From contig NZ_JAHKNG010000004.1 in assembly GCF_018860165.1 (NCBI RefSeq), forward strand, positions 62,001 to 126,000: a DNA stretch of 64,000 nt, given 5' to 3'. A model generated the notes under the pieces. It was not told where the DNA came from and made no database searches. It saw nothing but the letters and a program-made list of their open reading frames with translations. Positions 54,971-63,533 of the stretch are shown here, piece by piece (position 1 is the stretch's first letter; each line of letters opens with the position of its first letter). The stretch is from Paracoccus marinaquae (lineage in GTDB: Bacteria; Pseudomonadota; Alphaproteobacteria; Rhodobacterales; Rhodobacteraceae). The translations under genes were made by a program, and so were the position numbers.

Positions 54971-56001
54971 TGGAACCCTCGGGCCTGCTGCCTGGCATTT
55001 CGTCCGGGGCGATGGACCGGATATTGCCGATGCATCTGCTGATCCAGGCCGGTGGTCGCGTCCTGTCGGTCGGGCCGACGCTGCGCAAGCTGGTCACGCC
55101 CGGGATGCGCCATGTCGCCGATGGCTTCTCGAATGGCAGGCCCGGCGGCAATGAAGACCTCGTTGCCGTCATCCTCGGCGCGGCCTCGGATGGCGAGCGG
55201 CTGTTTCTGCGCATGCGGCAAACGCCCTGCCTGAACCTGCGCGGCCATGCCGTGCCGGCGGGGCGGGACGCGGTGCTTGTGAATCTGGGCTTCGGGATCG
55301 GCCTGCCGGATGCGGTGCGCGCGGCCGGGTTGACCGACCGGGATTTCGCGCCGCCCGAACTGGCCATGGAACTGCTGTTCATGCGCGAGGCGATGGGTGG
55401 CGTGCTGGGGGAGTTGTCGCATTTCAACAGCCAGCTGGAGGTGGCGCGCGATGTCGCCGAGGCGCAGGCGCATACCGACCCGCTGACCGGGCTGCACAAC
55501 CGCCGCGGCCTCGAACTGGCGCTGTCCGAGGCACGGACGCTGACCGGATTGCGCGCCGGCGACCGCGACGGATTCGCGCTGGCGCATTTGGATCTGGATC
55601 ATTTCAAGGCGGTCAACGACCTGCTGGGACATGCCGAGGGCGACCGTGTCCTGTGCCATGTGGCGCGGGTATTGGGCGACGTGATTCGCAGCGATGATAC
55701 CGCGGCGCGGGTCGGCGGCGATGAATTCGTGCTGATCCTGCGCCGGTTCGAGGATGTGGCCGGCCTTGAACGCCTGGCGCGGCGGATCATCGCGGGAATC
55801 GAGTCGGTCCTGAGCGATGGGGCCGACGGCTGCAGGGTTTCGGCCAGCGTGGGGATCGTCCTGTCGCGCAACTATCGCGACCAGCCGCTTGAACGGATGC
55901 TGCTTGACGCGGATGCCGCGCTTTACCGGTCCAAGCGCGAAGGGCGGGGGCGGGTCACGATCCTGACGGCCCCGCTGACGGGCGAGACGCAGGGCCTGTG
56001 A
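54970..56001 (+). CDS. Diguanylate cyclase with N-terminal HNOBA-like sensor region
   Basis: This 343-residue protein has an N-terminal HNOBA/PAS-like region (residues about 20-135, with HLLIQAGGRVLSVGPTLRKL), a short coiled linker, and a GGDEF domain with GGDEF at residues 249-253. The inhibitory site RSDD is at the right spacing (RxxD-x5-GGDEF), so product inhibition is expected. The HNOBA-type region usually binds the H-NOX partner, here the preceding gene. No transmembrane segment is seen. Start overlaps the H-NOX stop. Confidence 0.9.
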   Translation: MEPSGLLPGISSGAMDRILPMHLLIQAGGRVLSVGPTLRKLVTPGMRHVADGFSNGRPGGNEDLVAVILGAASDGERLFLRMRQTPCLNLRGHAVPAGRDAVLVNLGFGIGLPDAVRAAGLTDRDFAPPELAMELLFMREAMGGVLGELSHFNSQLEVARDVAEAQAHTDPLTGLHNRRGLELALSEARTLTGLRAGDRDGFALAHLDLDHFKAVNDLLGHAEGDRVLCHVARVLGDVIRSDDTAARVGGDEFVLILRRFEDVAGLERLARRIIAGIESVLSDGADGCRVSASVGIVLSRNYRDQPLERMLLDADAALYRSKREGRGRVTILTAPLTGETQGL

Positions 56002-56083
56002 CCGGCGGCACCGGGCCGTCGCGGGTTTTCATGCGGCTCTGCCGCCGATTGGCTTGGCCTGCAGGATGTTCTAATCGAAAGGG

Positions 56084-56701
56084 ATGGTTGCGGAATTTCC
56101 CATTGCGCGCCCGGGCATGCGGATCGGGCTTCTGGGTGGATCGTTCGATCCCGCCCATGCCGGGCATGTGCATATCACCGAAGAGGCGCGGCGCCGGTTC
56201 CGGCTGGATCGGGTCTGGTGGCTGGTCTCGCCCGGCAATCCGCTGAAGGCGCAGGGCCCGGCCCCGATGGCCGAGCGGATCGCCACCGCCCGGCGCATGC
56301 TGGACGACCCGGCGGTGGTGGTCACCGATATCGAGGCAAGGCTGGGAACGCGCATGACCGCCGACACCATTGCAGCCTTGCGCCGGCACTATCCGGGGGT
56401 CCGCTTCGTCTGGCTGATGGGCTCGGACAACCTGTGTCAGTTCCACCGCTGGGATCGCTGGCGCGAGATTGCGGAGGCGGTGCCGATCGGGGTCCTGGCC
56501 CGGCCGGGCTCGCGCATCGCGGCGCGCAATGCGGTCGCGGCGCAGATCATGCGGCGCTGGCGCCTGCCGCAGGCGCGGGCGTCGCTTCTGGCGAGCGTGC
56601 CCGCACCCGCCTGGGTTTTGATCAACCTGCCGATGTCGTGGCAGTCTTCCACGGCGATTCGCGCGGCCAGACATGCCGCAGTCAGGCGGGAGACGAGATG
56701 A
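56084..56701 (+). CDS. nadD: Nicotinate-nucleotide adenylyltransferase
   Basis: This 205-residue enzyme makes deamido-NAD from nicotinate mononucleotide. [20 protein letters not shown] carries the HxGH nucleotidyl-transfer motif, [14 protein letters not shown] the substrate loop and SSTAIRAA the second ATP-binding motif. An in-frame ATG at 56117 would start MRIGLLGGS; the earlier one is used because a short N-terminal extension is common in this family of bacteria. Its stop overlaps the peptidase start (ATGA). Confidence 0.93.
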   Translation: MVAEFPIARPGMRIGLLGGSFDPAHAGHVHITEEARRRFRLDRVWWLVSPGNPLKAQGPAPMAERIATARRMLDDPAVVVTDIEARLGTRMTADTIAALRRHYPGVRFVWLMGSDNLCQFHRWDRWREIAEAVPIGVLARPGSRIAARNAVAAQIMRRWRLPQARASLLASVPAPAWVLINLPMSWQSSTAIRAARHAAVRRETR

Positions 56702-58113
56702 CGAAACTTGGCCGGCGTGCCTTCCTGTCGGCGGCAATGGCCGCCATCCCCGCCGCGCAGGGATGGGCGCTGACCGGTGGCGGGCTGGCGCAGCGGCCGC
56801 CGGCGCGGCCGCTGCCGGATGCGGCGCGCAGCATTGCGGCCGCCGATCTGCCCGGAACGGTCGGCTATGCGCTGGTCGATCCGCAGAGCGGCGCGCTGCT
56901 GGATGGCGGCGCCGGGGCGGCATCACTGCCGCCGGCCAGCACGATGAAGGTGCTGACCGCGCTTTATGCGCTGGACCGGCTGGGGCAGGGCTATCGCTTT
57001 CGCACCCGGGTGCTGGTGGCGGGCGACATGCTGGTGCTGGCCGGCGGCGGCGATCCGGTCCTGAGCAGCGACGGGCTGGCCGCGCTGGCCGCGGATCTGG
57101 TGGCCAGCGGGCAGCCCGCGCCCGCCCGTTTCGCCGTCTGGGGCGGGGCCCTGCCGCGGCTGGCCGAGATCGCGCCCGAACAGGCCGATCATCTGGCCTA
57201 TAACCCGACCCTGTCGGGGATGATCCTGAATTTCAACCGGGTGCATCTGGGCTGGCGCCGCGCGAATGGCGGCGTGCAGATGTCGCTCGAGGCGCGGGCC
57301 GCGGCCAATTCGCCCCGCGCCTATACGATCAGCGCGCAGGCCGGCGATCAGCGCGAGTTGTTCACCTATCGCGCCGAGCCGCTGCGCGAATACTGGACCG
57401 TCGCGCGTTCGGCGGTGGCGCGGCCGGGCAGCCGCTGGCTGCCGGTGCGCAAGCCCGAGCTTTATGCCGGCGACGTGTTCCAGACGCTGTGCCGCGCCAA
57501 GGGGCTGGTGCTGCCCACGCCCGAGGTGATCGAGGAACTGCCTGCGGGAACCGAGATCGCCTCGCTTGAAAGCCCGCCACTCAGCGAGTTGCTGCGCGAC
57601 ATGCTGTATTACTCGACCAATCTTACCGCCGAGGTGATCGGGTTGCAGGCCAGCGGGGCCGCAGGCATTGCCGCCTCGGCCGCGGCGATGCAGGGCTGGT
57701 TGCGCGATCAGGGTCTGGCCGAAGGGTTCCGACTGGCCGACCATTCGGGGCTTGCCGGTGACAGCCGGGTCACCGCCGAGGGGCTGGCGCGGGCACTGAC
57801 GCTGGCGCAGGGCGCCGCGACACTGACGCCCTTGCTGAAACGCGATCCGCTGGACGAGGATCTGGGGGCGATGCCGGCGCGGGGCTTCGATGTCATGGCC
57901 AAGACCGGCACGCTGAACTTCGTCTCGAACCTTGCCGGTCACCTGAACGTGCCGGGCGGCGGCACGGCCGGCTTCGCCATCCTCTGCGCCGACAGCCCCC
58001 GCCATGCCGCGACCAGCGGGCAGGAACTGCCGGCCGGCGTGATCGGCTGGACCAAGGCTGCCAAGCGGTTGCAGCGCGATATCCTGACCGGCTGGGTCGC
58101 GCGCTATCTGTGA
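56698..58113 (+). CDS. dacB: D-alanyl-D-alanine carboxypeptidase/endopeptidase (PBP4 type)
   Basis: This 471-residue periplasmic class C penicillin-binding protein trims or cleaves peptidoglycan cross-links. The N-terminus ([20 protein letters not shown]) looks like a Tat-type signal, with RRAF. The three active-site motifs are present: STMK (SxxK), YSTN (SxN) and AKTGTL (KTG), and the PBP4 extra domain lies between the first two. It is translationally coupled to nadD. Confidence 0.93.
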   Translation: MTKLGRRAFLSAAMAAIPAAQGWALTGGGLAQRPPARPLPDAARSIAAADLPGTVGYALVDPQSGALLDGGAGAASLPPASTMKVLTALYALDRLGQGYRFRTRVLVAGDMLVLAGGGDPVLSSDGLAALAADLVASGQPAPARFAVWGGALPRLAEIAPEQADHLAYNPTLSGMILNFNRVHLGWRRANGGVQMSLEARAAANSPRAYTISAQAGDQRELFTYRAEPLREYWTVARSAVARPGSRWLPVRKPELYAGDVFQTLCRAKGLVLPTPEVIEELPAGTEIASLESPPLSELLRDMLYYSTNLTAEVIGLQASGAAGIAASAAAMQGWLRDQGLAEGFRLADHSGLAGDSRVTAEGLARALTLAQGAATLTPLLKRDPLDEDLGAMPARGFDVMAKTGTLNFVSNLAGHLNVPGGGTAGFAILCADSPRHAATSGQELPAGVIGWTKAAKRLQRDILTGWVARYL

Positions 58114-58115
58114 GG

Positions 58116-58538
58116 TTACAGCACCCGGTGCCGGACCTGCGCCGACAGCTCGATCGCGGCGGCATGCAGGCGCGAGATGTTCAACTGGTGCCGGATCTCG
58201 GCCAGCATGACGATCTCGCCCTCGTAAAGCCGCCCGTCGGCCGCGCCGACATCGCAGGCCAGCGCATAGGCCGTCTCGTAAAGCTTCTCGGGCAGGGCGT
58301 CGCGGATCAGTCCGAACAGGGCGTCGATCCCGTCCTCGTCCTCGAACAGCGAAATGACCGTCTGGCTGATCGCGCGGATCCGGTCGACGTCATATTCGGC
58401 AAAGACCGGGGCATGATCGACGTTGCGCTGGATCGCCACCAGCTCGGAGGTGCGCATCGTCTCATCCGAGGCCGAGACGGCCACCATGACCGCCACCAGC
58501 GCGTCGCAGGGCGAAAGGGAGGGCAGTTCTGCGGTCAT
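58116..58538 (-). CDS. TerB-like protein
   Basis: This 140-residue helical protein fits the tellurite-resistance TerB family: MTAELPSLSPCDALVAVMVA, SASDETMRTSELVAIQRNVD, then ACDVGAADGRLYEGEIVMLA, which contains the acidic D-x-A-D-G-x-x-x-x-x-E signature of TerB. It is cytoplasmic. No other ter gene is near. The start at 58538 is the family-like one; the open frame extends further. Its 3' end abuts the convergent peptidase stop, and its 5' end diverges from lysK. Confidence 0.88.
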   Translation of the reverse strand: MTAELPSLSPCDALVAVMVAVSASDETMRTSELVAIQRNVDHAPVFAEYDVDRIRAISQTVISLFEDEDGIDALFGLIRDALPEKLYETAYALACDVGAADGRLYEGEIVMLAEIRHQLNISRLHAAAIELSAQVRHRVL

Positions 58539-58630
58539 GTGTAGGTCTCCGTCCTGAATGGGGTGCAAATTATTGACGATTCCATGCGCTTTCAATAAGG
58601 CGTCGTAGCCTTGAAACAGGAGTAGACGCG

Positions 58631-60229
58631 ATGACCACCCTGCGCGATGCCGCAATGACCTCGAAGGCCTGGCCGTTCGAAGAGGCGCGCCGGGTGCTGA
58701 AACGCTATGCCAGGAAGGATCCCGAAAAGGGATATGTGCTGTTCGAGACGGGCTATGGCCCCTCGGGCCTGCCGCATATCGGCACCTTCGGCGAGGTGGC
58801 GCGGACCACCATGATCCGCCGCGCCTTCGAGATCATCAGCGACATCCCGACCCGGCTGATCTGCTTTTCCGACGACATGGACGGGATGCGCAAGGTGCCC
58901 GACAACGTGCCCCAGCAAGAGATGTTGCGCGCGCATCTGCAGGAACCACTGACCACGGTGCCCGATCCCTTCGGCGAATATGACAGCTTCGGCGCGCATA
59001 ACAACGCCATGCTGCGCCGTTTCCTCGACACCTTCGGCTTCCAGTACGAGTTCGTCAGCGCCACCGAGTTCTACAAATCGGGCCAGTTTGACGAAACGCT
59101 GCTGCGCGCGGCCGAGAGATACGACGCGATCATGGAGGTGATGCTGGCCTCGCTGCGCGAGGAGCGGCAGCAGACCTACAGCTGCTTCCTGCCGATCGAT
59201 CCGAAGTCCGGGCGCGTCCTCTATGTGCCGATCAAGCATGTCGATGCGAAGGCCGGCACCATCACCTTCGACGACGAGGACGGGCAGGAGATGGTGTTGC
59301 CGGTCACCGGCGGGCAGGTCAAACTGCAATGGAAGCCCGATTTCGGCGCCCGCTGGGCGGCGCTGGATGTCGATTTCGAGATGTATGGCAAGGATCACAG
59401 CACCAATACGCCGATCTATGACGGCATCTGCGAGATCCTGGGCGGCCGCAAACCCGAGCATTTCACCTATGAGCTGTTCCTCGATCAGCACGGCCAGAAG
59501 ATCAGCAAATCAAAGGGTAACGGGCTTTCCATCGACGAATGGCTGACCTATGCCGCGACCGAAAGCCTGTCCTATTTCATGTATCAGAAGCCGAAGACGG
59601 CCAAGCGGATGCATTTCGACGTGATCCCCAAGGCGGTGGACGAATATCACCAGCAGCTGCGCGCCTATCCCGATCAGACGCCCGAGCAGCAACTGGCCAA
59701 TCCGGTCTGGCACATCCATGGCGGCGAGGTGCCGCAATCCGACATGGTGGTGCCGTTCCAGATGCTGCTGAACCTCGCCTCGGTGGCGGGTGCCAAGGAC
59801 AGGGACGGGCTCTGGGGCTTCATGCGCCGCTATGCCCCCGAGGCCAGCCCCGAGACCCATCCCGGTCTGGATCAGGGCGCCGGCTTCGCCGTGCGCTATT
59901 TCAACGATTTCGTCGCCCCCACCCGCGAGTTCCGCCTGCCGAGCGAGGTCGAGCGGCGCGCGATGGAGGATCTGGCCGGCCGCCTTGCGGCCTGGGACCA
60001 GCCGGCCGATCCCGAGGCGCTGCAATCCATGGTCTTCGCCATCGGCCGCGAACACGGGTTCGAGCCGCTGCGCGACTGGTTCGGGGCCCTCTATCAGGTG
60101 CTGCTGGGCGCCGATCAGGGGCCGCGATTCGGCGGCTTCATCGCGCTTTACGGCGTCGATGAGACGCGCCTGCTGATCGAACGCGCCCTGACCGGGGGGC
60201 TGGTCGCCGAGGCGCCGCCGACCGCGTAA
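58631..60229 (+). CDS. lysK: Lysyl-tRNA synthetase, class I
   Basis: This 532-residue enzyme charges tRNA-Lys. It belongs to the archaeal-type class I LysRS, unrelated to the usual bacterial class II enzyme; the HIGH-like motif [10 protein letters not shown] is near residue 45 and KISKSKGN near residue 295. Class I LysRS is common in alphaproteobacteria such as this. It diverges from the TerB gene. Confidence 0.95.
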   Translation: MTTLRDAAMTSKAWPFEEARRVLKRYARKDPEKGYVLFETGYGPSGLPHIGTFGEVARTTMIRRAFEIISDIPTRLICFSDDMDGMRKVPDNVPQQEMLRAHLQEPLTTVPDPFGEYDSFGAHNNAMLRRFLDTFGFQYEFVSATEFYKSGQFDETLLRAAERYDAIMEVMLASLREERQQTYSCFLPIDPKSGRVLYVPIKHVDAKAGTITFDDEDGQEMVLPVTGGQVKLQWKPDFGARWAALDVDFEMYGKDHSTNTPIYDGICEILGGRKPEHFTYELFLDQHGQKISKSKGNGLSIDEWLTYAATESLSYFMYQKPKTAKRMHFDVIPKAVDEYHQQLRAYPDQTPEQQLANPVWHIHGGEVPQSDMVVPFQMLLNLASVAGAKDRDGLWGFMRRYAPEASPETHPGLDQGAGFAVRYFNDFVAPTREFRLPSEVERRAMEDLAGRLAAWDQPADPEALQSMVFAIGREHGFEPLRDWFGALYQVLLGADQGPRFGGFIALYGVDETRLLIERALTGGLVAEAPPTA

Positions 60230-60237
60230 GACGTGGA

Positions 60238-60259
60238 CAGGGGGTCGCGCGGCCCCCTG
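60238..60259 (+). terminator. Hairpin after lysK
   Basis: CAGGGGG and CCCCCTG form a perfect 7-bp stem around an 8-nt loop just past the lysK stop. It has no T tract, so a factor-independent stop is uncertain. Confidence 0.45.
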
Positions 60260-60327
60260 CGCACGTGCAGGCTGGCGCCCCTGTTGCGCCTCGGTCGTGT
60301 TGCGCCGGACGCTGCCTTTGGCCGGCC

Positions 60328-60343
60328 TTAACCTTTCATCAAC
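60328..60343. promoter_or_regulatory. CtrA-like box before the beta-helix fibre gene (one mismatch)
   Basis: TTAA-CCTTTCA-TCAAC differs from the CtrA consensus TTAA-N7-TTAAC at one base. It ends 67 bases before the start, almost the same distance as the perfect box before the lysis pair. Confidence 0.5.
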
Positions 60344-60410
60344 TATCTCTTCAGGCCTCATGCGGGGTCGTGTGTCGGGCCCGTTTCTGTTCCGTCATGG
60401 GAGATAGGGA

Positions 60411-62705
60411 ATGAACATAGCGATCACCAACGGCCTATTGCTGATGCCGCCGGCCTTCCGGGCGGGACTGAACGCATGGTCGCGGACCAATGGCACGCCG
60501 GGCAGCGCCACCTGGGCCAGCGGCGGCACTGGCGGCATCAACCCGTCCGATCAGGATTTCGGCGCCTGCCTTGAGATCTTCAAGCAGCAGACGACGACCA
60601 GCATCCGCTTCATGGGCGAGACGCCGATGATCGCGGGGGTCTATCTGCGCGTCTCGGCCCGGCTGAAGCTGGTGGCCGGGGTGCCCTGCAGCGCGCGCAT
60701 CGCCGGCTGGGCCGGAGACGGGGCGCGCAACCATGTCACCGGCCTGCCCGAAACCGGGCCGACCGTGCCGCTGGACACGATCGGCAAGGTCGTCGAGATC
60801 AGCGCCATCGTCGGTGTCGGTGCGCGCGGCGGCGTGGACATGAGCTGGGGCACCCGGCCGGTCTATGGGCATTTCGGGCTGGATCTGGTGGGCACCAATG
60901 GCGGCGCCGTCCGGATCGAATCGGTCCGGATCGAGGATGTCAGCGCGGCCTTCGTTCCCTCGCTGATCGACTGGGTCGATGTGCGCGACTACGGCGCGGT
61001 GGGCGACGGCGTGACCAATGACCGCGCCGCCTTCCTGGCCGCCGACCAGGCCGCCAATGGTGGCTGGGTGCTTGTGCCCGAGGGCAATTTCCTCATCCAG
61101 GGCGATCTGGCGATCAACAGCCCGATCCGCTTCAAGGGGCGGCTGACGGCGCCGGCTTCGACCCGCATCGCCTTCCTGCAGAGCTTTGACTTCCCGACCT
61201 ATGCCGATGCCTTCGGCAATGAGACGCTGGGCATGAAGAAGGCGCTGCAGGCGCTGTTCGGCTATACCGACCATGTCACGCTGGATCTGTGCGGCCGCCG
61301 GGTCGAGATCGACGAGCCGCTGGTCATCGACGCCCTCGCGCCCGGCCTTGGCGATTTCTCGAACCGTCGGGTGATCAGCAATGGCAGCCTTCTGGCGGTG
61401 GACGGGCCGGCCTGGCTGACCGGCAATTGGACCAGCCAGGCGACCTATGACCCGGCGACACCGGGGCGGCTGACCAATGTCGCCAATGTGGCCGCGATCG
61501 AGATCGGCAGCCGGGTGATCGGCAACGGGGTCGGCCGTGAGGTCTATGTGAACGGCAAGAACGTCGCCCAGGGCTGGCTAAGCCTGTCGCAGCCACTTTA
61601 CGGCGGTGCCGGCACGCGCAGCTACAGCTTTGAACGCTATCGCTATATCTTCGATTTCTCGGGCGTCGATCAGGTCGACCGGCTGAACTTCGTCGATCTG
61701 GACATCAACTGCAACGGCGTCGCAAGCTGCCTGATGCTGCCCGCCAAGGGCGAGATGATCGCTGTCCGCGACTGCTATGTGACCCGGCCGAAGGACCGCG
61801 CCATCACCTCGATCGGGCGGGGCTGTCAGGACATGCTGGTCGACCGCTGCCAGTTCCTGTCGAACGAGATGAGCCTGCCGGCCCAGCAGCGCAACACCAT
61901 CGCCATCAACGTGAACGGCAATGACGTGAAGATGCGCAACAACCGCTTTGTCCGGTTCGCGCATTTCATGGTCGCCCATGGCGGCGGGCATATCATCACC
62001 GGCAATCACTGGTTCCAGGGCGACAATGCCAGCGACGGGTTGCGCTATGCCGGGCTGGTGCTGACGCAGAAGAACGTCCAGACCACGATCTCGGGCAATT
62101 ACATCGACAATGCCTCGGTCGAATGGACCAACGAACACAGCGCCTATCCCGATTTCACCGGTAACGAGTTCAGCTTTGGCGGGCTGACCATCTCGGGCAA
62201 TACCTGCCTGTGCAGCAAGACCGTGCCCTGGTTCACCTGGCTGACGGTCAAGCCCTATGGCAGCGGCCATTTCGTCCACGGCCTGTCGGTGGTCGGCAAT
62301 GTCTTCAAGGCGCTCTACAACCAGATCGACCGGGTCGAGCGGGTCGATACCTCGATCGCTGATCTGGACTATAACAACATGCGGAACGTCCAGTTCGAGG
62401 GCAACACCTTCAATGGCGTCTCGAACTATGTCTCGAATCCGCTGATGATCCAGCATGTCCAGAACAGCACCTCGAACAGCTGGACCCTGCCGGTGATCGA
62501 GGGGCTGCCGTTCCAGGCCTGGGCGAAATCGGTGCAGTCGGTGGTGTCCGAGGCGCCGATCATCGACAACAGCGGCAGCCGGCTGGACGCCATGCCCTGG
62601 GTGCAGACGCATGTCGGATCGTCCAAGCGCCAGATCCGGCTGAACTGGTCGAAGCCGGTCAAGGGCAGCGTCTGCGTCTATGCGCGCATGGATCGCCCGC
62701 AATAG
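60411..62705 (+). CDS. Right-handed beta-helix tail-fibre-like protein, GTA-type
   Basis: This 764-residue protein has an N-terminal jelly-roll-like part, then a Pectate_lyase_3-type entry (VDVRDYGAVGDGVTNDRAAF near residue 188) and a long parallel beta-helix rich in Asn ladder residues (INVNGNDVKMRNNRFVRFAH, ITGNHWFQGDNA, ISGNTC). It has no signal peptide, so it is probably a phage-like structural fibre, not a secreted lyase. I recall similar proteins encoded apart from the main GTA cluster as tail fibres of Rhodobacter GTA. A bidirectional terminator follows. Confidence 0.8.
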   Translation: MNIAITNGLLLMPPAFRAGLNAWSRTNGTPGSATWASGGTGGINPSDQDFGACLEIFKQQTTTSIRFMGETPMIAGVYLRVSARLKLVAGVPCSARIAGWAGDGARNHVTGLPETGPTVPLDTIGKVVEISAIVGVGARGGVDMSWGTRPVYGHFGLDLVGTNGGAVRIESVRIEDVSAAFVPSLIDWVDVRDYGAVGDGVTNDRAAFLAADQAANGGWVLVPEGNFLIQGDLAINSPIRFKGRLTAPASTRIAFLQSFDFPTYADAFGNETLGMKKALQALFGYTDHVTLDLCGRRVEIDEPLVIDALAPGLGDFSNRRVISNGSLLAVDGPAWLTGNWTSQATYDPATPGRLTNVANVAAIEIGSRVIGNGVGREVYVNGKNVAQGWLSLSQPLYGGAGTRSYSFERYRYIFDFSGVDQVDRLNFVDLDINCNGVASCLMLPAKGEMIAVRDCYVTRPKDRAITSIGRGCQDMLVDRCQFLSNEMSLPAQQRNTIAINVNGNDVKMRNNRFVRFAHFMVAHGGGHIITGNHWFQGDNASDGLRYAGLVLTQKNVQTTISGNYIDNASVEWTNEHSAYPDFTGNEFSFGGLTISGNTCLCSKTVPWFTWLTVKPYGSGHFVHGLSVVGNVFKALYNQIDRVERVDTSIADLDYNNMRNVQFEGNTFNGVSNYVSNPLMIQHVQNSTSNSWTLPVIEGLPFQAWAKSVQSVVSEAPIIDNSGSRLDAMPWVQTHVGSSKRQIRLNWSKPVKGSVCVYARMDRPQ

Positions 62706-62739
62706 CGCCGCCGCGACCAGCCAATTGCAAGGAAAGATG

Positions 62740-62770
62740 TCGCCGCAGGGTCAGCCCTGCGGCGATGTTT
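62740..62770. terminator. Bidirectional terminator after the fibre gene
   Basis: TCGCCGCAGGG-TCAG-CCCTGCGGCGA is an 11-bp perfect stem with a 4-nt loop; TGTTTCGTTT follows on the plus strand. The stop codon of the convergent gene lies within its loop. Confidence 0.85.
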
Positions 62771-63251
62771 CGTTTGCGGGCAGGGCCAGATCCGCCGGTG
62801 TCAGCCGGAAGGCCGCGCCGAAACCCGCGTTCAGCAATCCGCCCAGCGGGGTCAGCTGCCAGAAGGCGAAGTCGGGCAGGCCGAGGAACAGCTGCGAACG
62901 CGGATGGCGTTCCAGCCAGCGTTCCCGCCGTTCGGGTGTCGAGGGCAACTGGCTGGCCGTGACCTGCAAGGACAGCCGCGGCCAGGTCATCGGATCGCCC
63001 TTGGGCTGGGTATTTTCGACCAGAAGCCCGGCGCGGGGATCGGCGGCCAGCGCGCGGCTGTGGGTGGCGAGGCCGGCCAGCAGGGCCATCGGCTGGCCGT
63101 CGGCATCGGTCTGGCAGAGGATGCGGGACAGATGCGGATGGCCGGTTTCCGGGTCGATCACCGCCAGCGTGGCGTGACACATTCCGTCCAGCAATCCGCG
63201 CGCGGTGCCGCGGGCCAGATCGTCGGTATTGCGGATGGGTGACTTGCTCAT
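62751..63251 (-). CDS. Pyridoxamine 5'-phosphate oxidase-fold flavin protein (HugZ-like)
   Basis: This 166-residue protein has the split-barrel FMN-binding fold: MSKSPIRNTDDLARGTARGL, LATHSRALAADPRAGLLVEN with FMN-contact residues, and MTWPRLSLQVTA. It resembles HugZ-type heme oxygenases or general PNPOx-family reductases; the short length without the C-terminal HugZ domain makes the function open. The ATG at 63251 is preferred over upstream in-frame starts. Its stop lies inside the terminator it shares with the convergent fibre gene. Confidence 0.85.
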   Translation of the reverse strand: MSKSPIRNTDDLARGTARGLLDGMCHATLAVIDPETGHPHLSRILCQTDADGQPMALLAGLATHSRALAADPRAGLLVENTQPKGDPMTWPRLSLQVTASQLPSTPERRERWLERHPRSQLFLGLPDFAFWQLTPLGGLLNAGFGAAFRLTPADLALPANETSPQG

Positions 63252-63533
63252 GCCGCCATGCTCGCGCGCGGCCGGGCCAATGGCAAGGGGCGGGCGGCGG
63301 AAAAAACCGCAGCCGAGAGGGAGGCCGGTTCCGTCGGCTGACAAGGTTGTGAACGGTTTACAAGAACAGTGATAAATCCGTGAATAAATTTACAAAATTA
63401 TCGTTATATAAAAATCACTTAACATTTTGTCTGGTTTGTGGTTAACATTCCCCCAAGGCGGGCAAGCACCTTCGTTTGCCGGGCTGCGGCGAAAGCCGTC
63501 AGGTTGCGATCATACTGCTGAGGAGGGGACTTC
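63252..63533 (+). promoter_or_regulatory. AT-rich upstream region of acs
   Basis: This 282-base region has no gene. Its second half is unusually AT-rich for the window, fits a strong or regulated promoter, and holds the 17-bp palindrome TTGTGAACGGTTTACAA at 63347-63363. AGGAGGGGAC at 63520-63529 is the acs Shine-Dalgarno sequence. Confidence 0.5.
63347..63363. promoter_or_regulatory. 17-bp palindrome TTGTGAACGGTTTACAA
   Basis: The dyad TTGTxAACxGTTxACAA is symmetric except for one base pair and the centre. Its shape resembles LacI/GalR-family operators. It lies about 170 bases before the acs start. Confidence 0.45.

Noticed and set aside
63360..63460. Two TTAAC half-sites before acs as a CtrA box
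   Set aside because: The TTAAC copies are 18 bases apart rather than the N7 spacing CtrA needs, so they look like chance half-sites in AT-rich DNA.
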